The notes under the pieces are model-generated. The model saw only the letters and a list, made by a program, of their open reading frames with translations. It searched no databases and was not told where the DNA came from. Made by a program: the position numbers and the translations under genes. A stretch of 59,871 nucleotides of DNA from Streptomyces albospinus (GTDB lineage: Bacteria; Actinomycetota; Actinomycetes; Streptomycetales; Streptomycetaceae). Shown here in pieces: positions 55,336-59,871 of the stretch; within the stretch, counting starts at the first letter, position 1, and each line of letters opens with the position of its first letter. The stretch spans positions 589,898-649,768 of the forward strand of contig NZ_BMRP01000001.1 of the NCBI RefSeq assembly GCF_014648695.1, written 5' to 3'.

Positions 55336-57798
55336 GTGCCGCCCGAACCCGCCCTGCCCGCCTGGTCGCGCCGAGGATTTCTCGCCACCTCCACCGCGAG
55401 CGCACTGGCCCTCGCGCTCGGCCCGGAAGCCCCGCCCGCCGCCGCCCGCACCCCCGCACCGGACCGGGCGGCCGGTGGGGCCGACGAGTATGCCGCCCTC
55501 CGCCGCCGCTGGTGCGACCTCGCCCTCGGCACCGGATACGACCCCGGCGCGGCCCCGTATGCCGCCGCCCTCAAGGAGACCGGCGACCTCGCCGCCGGCT
55601 TCCGGTCGGAGATGCGGCCGGAAGCCGGCTCCCTCTGGCCGGACTGCCCCTACGACCCGCCCTCCGGCATCACCCAGAGCTACAGCCGGCTCGCCACCAT
55701 GGCCCTGGCCCACGCCCAGCCCGGCACCGGCCGCACCGGCGACCCGGCGCTCGCCGCCGACGTCGTCACCGGCCTCGACCACCTCGACCGCACCGTCTAC
55801 CACCCCGCCACCACCCGCTACGGCAACTGGTGGGAGTGGCAGATCGGCAGCCCCAGACTCCTGCTGGACACCCTCGCGATCCTCGACGAGCACCTGCCCG
55901 GCGGCGTCGGCGACGCCCTGCGCGCCCGCTGCCTGGCCGCCGTCGACCACTTCGTCCCGGACAGCATGCTGGGCGCCTACACCGGCACCAGCACCGGCGC
56001 CAACCGCGTCGACCTGTGCCGGGTCGTCGCCCTGCGCGGCGTCCTCGGCCGCGCCCCCGCCAAGATCGCACTGGCCCGGGACGCCCTCTCGCCCGTCTTC
56101 CCGTACGTCACCAAGGGCGACGGGCTCTACGCCGACGGATCGTTCGTCCAGCACACCTGGGTCGCCTACTCCGGCACCTACGGCGCCGTCCTCCTCGACG
56201 GCCTGGGCCGGCTGTTCACCCTGCTGCGCGGCTCCACCTGGGAGGTCGCCGACCCGGCCCGGCAGATCATCTTCGACAGCGTCGAGCACGCCTACGCACC
56301 GCTGCTGTACAACGGCCTGATGATGGACAGCGTCAACGGGCGCGCCGTCAGCCGCGGTTACCTGCGCAACGACGAGCGGCACGTCCTGCGCAGCGACCAC
56401 TTCCACGGCCATGCGCTGATCGCCGCCATCGCCCTGCTCGGCGAGGGCGCGAGCGCCGCCGAACGCGCCCGCTGGCACGCCATGATCAAGGGCTGGACCG
56501 CCCGCGACCGCACGCTGCCGGTGCTCACCGACCGCCAGTACGCCGTCGCCGACCTCGCCCGGCTGGGCCGGATCGCGGCGGGTGCGGGACCCGCCGCCCC
56601 GGAACCCGTCGGCCACCGGCTGTTCCCCGCCATGGACCGCGCGGTGCACCGCCGCCCCGGCTGGGCCGCCGGACTGGCCATGGCCTCCGACCGCATCACG
56701 TACTACGAGAACGGCAACGGCGAGAACCGGCACGGCTGGCACACCGGCGCCGGAATGCTCTACTGGTGGCGCGCGGACTCCGGGGGCGACCAGTACACCG
56801 ACGCCTTCTGGCCCACCGTCGACCCCTACCGGCTCCCCGGCACCACCGTCTCCACCAAGCGGCTCGCCGACAACGAGGGCGGCGGCTGGGGCGAGCCCAA
56901 ACCGGCCGCCCGCTGGGTCGGCGGCACCACCGACGGCGAATTCGCCGCCATCGGCCAGGACCTGCGCGGACTGGACTCCACCCTCACCGCGAAGAAGTCC
57001 TGGTTCGCCCTCGCGGACTGCGTGGTCTGCCTGGGCGCCGGCATCACCGCACGCGACGGCGTACCGGCCGAGACCGTCGTCGACAACCGCGCCCTGGGGG
57101 AGTCGGGCACCGCGGCGCTCACCGTCGACGGGGTGCGCCGGCCCGGCGCCCTCGGCCGCACCACCGCCTTCCGGCGCGCCCACTGGGCCCACCTCGCCGG
57201 GCACGGCGGCTGGGTCTTTCCCGGATCCCCCGGCGGAGCCCCGCTGCACGTCCGGCGCGAGGACCGGACCGGCGCCTGGCACGACATCAACAGCACCTCC
57301 GCCACCCGCCCGTACACCCGCCGCTATCTCACCCTCTGGCACGACCACGGCACCGACCCCACCGACGCCGGCTACGCCTACCTGCTCATGCCCGGCGCCA
57401 CCGAGCGCGCCCTCGCCGCCCGCGCCGCCGACCGGCGCTGGCTCACCCTGCTCGCCAACGACGCGCACCGGCAGGCCGTCGCCGTCGACTCGCTCGGCCT
57501 AACCGCGGCCAATTTCTGGCGGGCGGGCCGCGCGGGGCCGCTGGCGAGCAGCGGGCCGGCGAGCGTGCTGGTCCGCGAGCGGGGGCGCGGCACCCGGGCC
57601 GGGCGGACCGCCGTGGTGTGCGCCGCGGCCCCCGAGCGCACCGGGGACACCGTGGAGATCACCTGGTCCCGGCCGGTGCGCGGGGTGCTCCGCCACGACC
57701 CGTCCGTCGAGGTGCTGGCCACCGGCGACACCCTGCGGCTGCGCCTCACCCCGGGCACCGCCTGTACCACGCACATCTGCGAGGTGCGGCTGCGCTGA
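55336..57798 (+). CDS. Tat-exported polysaccharide lyase family 8 enzyme
   Basis: An 820-residue secreted lyase related to hyaluronate, chondroitin and xanthan lyases. A twin-arginine signal (SRRGFLATSTASALALALG) comes first, followed by an alpha/alpha toroid catalytic domain and beta-sandwich domains. The catalytic Asn is in YGNWWEWQIGSPR, and His and Tyr are in DGSFVQHTWVAYSGTYG, with the Arg/Glu segment YYENGNGENRHGWHTGAGM. It should cleave uronic-acid-containing polysaccharides by beta-elimination; which one cannot be decided. The GTG at 55336 has GAGAGGA 6 bases upstream. It is divergent from YceI and lies before accB. Confidence 0.93.
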   Translation: MPPEPALPAWSRRGFLATSTASALALALGPEAPPAAARTPAPDRAAGGADEYAALRRRWCDLALGTGYDPGAAPYAAALKETGDLAAGFRSEMRPEAGSLWPDCPYDPPSGITQSYSRLATMALAHAQPGTGRTGDPALAADVVTGLDHLDRTVYHPATTRYGNWWEWQIGSPRLLLDTLAILDEHLPGGVGDALRARCLAAVDHFVPDSMLGAYTGTSTGANRVDLCRVVALRGVLGRAPAKIALARDALSPVFPYVTKGDGLYADGSFVQHTWVAYSGTYGAVLLDGLGRLFTLLRGSTWEVADPARQIIFDSVEHAYAPLLYNGLMMDSVNGRAVSRGYLRNDERHVLRSDHFHGHALIAAIALLGEGASAAERARWHAMIKGWTARDRTLPVLTDRQYAVADLARLGRIAAGAGPAAPEPVGHRLFPAMDRAVHRRPGWAAGLAMASDRITYYENGNGENRHGWHTGAGMLYWWRADSGGDQYTDAFWPTVDPYRLPGTTVSTKRLADNEGGGWGEPKPAARWVGGTTDGEFAAIGQDLRGLDSTLTAKKSWFALADCVVCLGAGITARDGVPAETVVDNRALGESGTAALTVDGVRRPGALGRTTAFRRAHWAHLAGHGGWVFPGSPGGAPLHVRREDRTGAWHDINSTSATRPYTRRYLTLWHDHGTDPTDAGYAYLLMPGATERALAARAADRRWLTLLANDAHRQAVAVDSLGLTAANFWRAGRAGPLASSGPASVLVRERGRGTRAGRTAVVCAAAPERTGDTVEITWSRPVRGVLRHDPSVEVLATGDTLRLRLTPGTACTTHICEVRLR

Positions 57799-57986
57799 CC
57801 GGGTCGGGGCACCGGTTCCTACCACTGGTGGGTACAACATCACCCGGTCGGCGTTTGTCGGCACCGTACAGACGCTGGACACCGCGTCCACCCGGCGACA
57901 GGCCGGTAGCCGCGCCTCGTGCAGCGTGATTCTGTATTGCTTGCCCACCAAATGGCACCCGACGTTGTACGAAACCGACATCGGTG

Positions 57987-58010
57987 CACGGGGCCTCGCC
58001 CACGTACCGT
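57987..58010 (+). promoter_or_regulatory. Leaderless accB promoter (-10 element)
   Basis: TACCGT (58005-58010) lies 6 bases before the accB ATG and no ribosome binding site is visible. The -35 is unclear. This is the same spacing seen at several other starts in the window. Confidence 0.45.
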
Positions 58011-58016
58011 CGATAC

Positions 58017-59600
58017 ATGACCACTGTCGAAGATGTGCCCGCCGGCGCCAACGACGCCCGCGGGCGCGTCGCCGAACTGCACGCGATCCGCGAGCAGGTC
58101 CGGCGAGGCCCCAGCGAGCGAGCCACCGAAGCGCAGCGTGCCAAGGGCAAGCTGACGGCCCGCGAGCGGATCGAGCTGCTGCTGGACGAGGGTTCCTTCA
58201 ACGAGGTCGAACCCCTCCGCCGCCACCGCGCCACCGGCTTCGGCCTGGAGGCCAAGAAGCCCTACACGGACGGTGTGATCACCGGCTGGGGCACGGTCCA
58301 CGGCCGTACCGTCTTCGTCTACGCGCACGACTTCCGGATCTTCGGCGGTGCGCTGGGCGAGGCGCACGCCACCAAGATCCACAAGATCATGGACATGGCC
58401 ATCCAGGCGGGTGCGCCGCTGGTGTCGCTGAACGACGGCGCGGGCGCCCGTATCCAGGAGGGCGTCTCGGCGCTGGCCGGCTACGGCGGCATCTTCCAGC
58501 GCAACACCAAGGCGTCCGGTGTCATCCCGCAGATCAGCGTGATGCTCGGCCCGTGCGCCGGTGGCGCGGCGTACTCGCCCGCGCTGACCGACTTCGTGTT
58601 CATGGTCCGCGACACCTCGCAGATGTTCATCACCGGCCCGGACGTGGTCCGTGCGGTCACCGGTGAGGAGATCACCCAGAACGGGCTGGGCGGTGCCGAC
58701 GTGCACGCCGAGACCTCCGGTGTCGCGCACTTCGCGTACGACGACGAGGTCACCTGCCTCGAAGAGGTCCGCTACCTGCTGTCCCTGCTCCCGGCGAACA
58801 ACCGGGAGAACCCGCCGTCGGTGGCCAGCGAGGACCCCGCCGACCGCAGCGGTGACGCACTGCTCGACCTGGTCCCGGCGGACGGCAACCGGCCGTACGA
58901 CATGCGCAAGGTCATCGAGGAGATCGTCGACGACGGCGAGTTCCTGGAGGTCCACGAGCGCTGGGCGACCAACATCATCTGCGCGCTGACCCGCCTGGAC
59001 GGCCGGGTGGTCGGCATGATCGCGAACCAGCCGCAGTCGCTGGCCGGTGTGCTGGACATCGAGGCGTCCGAGAAGGCCGCCCGCTTCGTCCAGATGTGCG
59101 ACGCCTTCAACATCCCGCTCGTCACGCTGCTGGACGTCCCGGGCTTCCTGCCCGGCGTCGACCAGGAGCACGGCGGCATCATCCGCCACGGCGCCAAGCT
59201 CCTCTACGCCTACTGCAACGCGACCGTGCCGCGCATCTCCATCATCCTGCGCAAGGCGTACGGCGGCGCCTACATCGTCATGGACTCCCAGACCATCGGC
59301 GCGGACCTGACCTATGCCTGGCCGACCAACGAGATCGCGGTGATGGGTGCCGAGGGCGCCGCCAACGTCATCTTCCGCAAGCAGATCGCCGAGGCCGACG
59401 ACCCCGAGGCCATGCGCACCCGCATGGTCAAGGAGTACAAGTCCGAGCTGATGCACCCGTATTACGCGGCCGAGCGCGGCCTGGTCGACGACGTCATCGA
59501 CCCCGCCGACACCCGCCACACCCTGATCCGCGCCCTGGAGATGCTGCGCACCAAGCACGCGGACCTGCCCGCCCGTAAGCACGGCAACCCGCCCCAGTAA
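58017..59600 (+). CDS. accB: Acyl-CoA carboxylase beta (carboxyltransferase) subunit
   Basis: A 527-residue carboxyltransferase subunit that moves carboxyl from biotin to acetyl-, propionyl- or longer acyl-CoA, giving malonyl- or methylmalonyl-CoA for fatty acid and polyketide synthesis. It has two crotonase-like halves. The first contains the oxyanion segment LSLNDGAGARIQEG preceded by RIFGGALGEAHA, then LGPCAGGAAYSPAL. The second contains LLDVPGFLPGVDQEHGGIIR and ILRKAYGGAYIVMDS. Its partner alpha (biotin carrier) subunit is not in the window. accE follows after 39 bases, as I recall for the essential AccB-AccE complex of S. coelicolor. Confidence 0.96.
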   Translation: MTTVEDVPAGANDARGRVAELHAIREQVRRGPSERATEAQRAKGKLTARERIELLLDEGSFNEVEPLRRHRATGFGLEAKKPYTDGVITGWGTVHGRTVFVYAHDFRIFGGALGEAHATKIHKIMDMAIQAGAPLVSLNDGAGARIQEGVSALAGYGGIFQRNTKASGVIPQISVMLGPCAGGAAYSPALTDFVFMVRDTSQMFITGPDVVRAVTGEEITQNGLGGADVHAETSGVAHFAYDDEVTCLEEVRYLLSLLPANNRENPPSVASEDPADRSGDALLDLVPADGNRPYDMRKVIEEIVDDGEFLEVHERWATNIICALTRLDGRVVGMIANQPQSLAGVLDIEASEKAARFVQMCDAFNIPLVTLLDVPGFLPGVDQEHGGIIRHGAKLLYAYCNATVPRISIILRKAYGGAYIVMDSQTIGADLTYAWPTNEIAVMGAEGAANVIFRKQIAEADDPEAMRTRMVKEYKSELMHPYYAAERGLVDDVIDPADTRHTLIRALEMLRTKHADLPARKHGNPPQ

Positions 59601-59639
59601 TCACGTCCTTCACCGCTTCGACGGAGAATCGAGACCGCC

Positions 59640-59846
59640 GTGAACCCTGCCCGAGGCACCGCCGCCCCCATCCGCGTCGAGAAGGGCCAGGCCAGCGAGG
59701 AAGAGCTCGCCGCCCTGACCGCCGTTCTGCTGGCCCGCGCCGCCCACCGGCCGGCCGCGCCGGCCCGGCCGCACGCCACGGCCGCCCGCTGGCGCCGGCT
59801 GGAGCGCCAGTCCGGCTTCCACGGCGCGACCAGCTGGCAGCGCTGA
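59640..59846 (+). CDS. accE: Acyl-CoA carboxylase epsilon subunit
   Basis: A 68-residue protein matching the actinobacterial acyl-CoA carboxylase epsilon subunits, which stimulate the carboxyltransferase complex. The signature is the early [20 protein letters not shown] and the C-terminal WRRLERQSGFHGATSWQR, with an Ala/Pro/Arg-rich linker between. The GTG at 59640 follows the accB stop by 39 bases, with a CGGAGAATC region upstream that can act as the ribosome binding site. Position directly after accB confirms the call. Confidence 0.93.
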   Translation: MNPARGTAAPIRVEKGQASEEELAALTAVLLARAAHRPAAPARPHATAARWRRLERQSGFHGATSWQR

Positions 59847-59871
59847 GCCGCGCGCCACACGCCGGTACCGG

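Overview
The window looks like core chromosome of a Streptomyces species. GC content is very high, third codon positions are almost all G or C, GTG starts are common, and several promoters sit directly against start codons in the leaderless style. The gene order (ligA, a GGDEF-EAL protein, gatCAB, ilvBHC, serA, putA/pruA, leuB, ilvE, cimA, accB-accE) matches what I recall of the S. coelicolor chromosome around SCO5493-SCO5536; that comparison is from memory, not from a search. I found no insertion sequence, prophage, CRISPR array, rRNA or tRNA gene.

Layout. At 0-10 kb are a MetE-like methionine synthase, NAD-dependent DNA ligase, a membrane c-di-GMP enzyme with intact GGDEF and EAL motifs, and the GatCAB amidotransferase genes with a small membrane protein between gatA and gatB. 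At 10-16 kb are an LLM-class oxidoreductase, a Tat-exported phospholipase C, an MMPL exporter and an Ala/Thr-rich membrane protein. At 16-24 kb are a large LuxR-type ATP-binding regulator, a DUF6191-like small protein, a lipoprotein sugar dehydrogenase, an aldo/keto reductase and a D-2-hydroxyacid dehydrogenase. At 24-33 kb a second GGDEF protein with a degenerate EAL domain precedes ilvB-ilvH-ilvC and serA. At 33-42 kb are a PRC/DUF2382 protein, a TetR regulator with a duplicated-domain partner, a Tat-exported metallophosphoesterase, and the proline catabolic pair putA/pruA with a divergent PucR-type regulator. At 42-60 kb are a 43-residue microprotein, leuB, ilvE, a urease-like/deiminase/permease locus, cimA, a YceI protein, a family 8 polysaccharide lyase and the accB-accE acyl-CoA carboxylase pair.

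How genes work together. IlvB/IlvH, IlvC, LeuB, IlvE and CimA cover much of branched-chain amino acid synthesis but lie in separate transcription units. ilvB and cimA each have a leader peptide carrying branched-chain codons followed by alternative hairpins and a U-tract terminator, so both look like classical ribosome-mediated attenuators. serA has a long leader with a possible serine-containing leaderless peptide. PutA and PruA convert proline to glutamate under a probable PucR-type regulator.

The best candidate for an undescribed system is at 44.8-52.3 kb. It holds an NCS1 permease, a fused UreAB-like subunit, a UreC-like subunit with a complete metal centre but altered flap and substrate loop, an agmatine-deiminase-family enzyme, a TetR regulator and an MFS transporter. 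Three copies of one operator-like 15-mer lie in the divergent promoter region. No UreD/E/F/G chaperone genes are present in the window. I infer a small catabolic pathway in which a guanidino compound is deiminated to a ureido compound, which the urease-like enzyme then hydrolyses.
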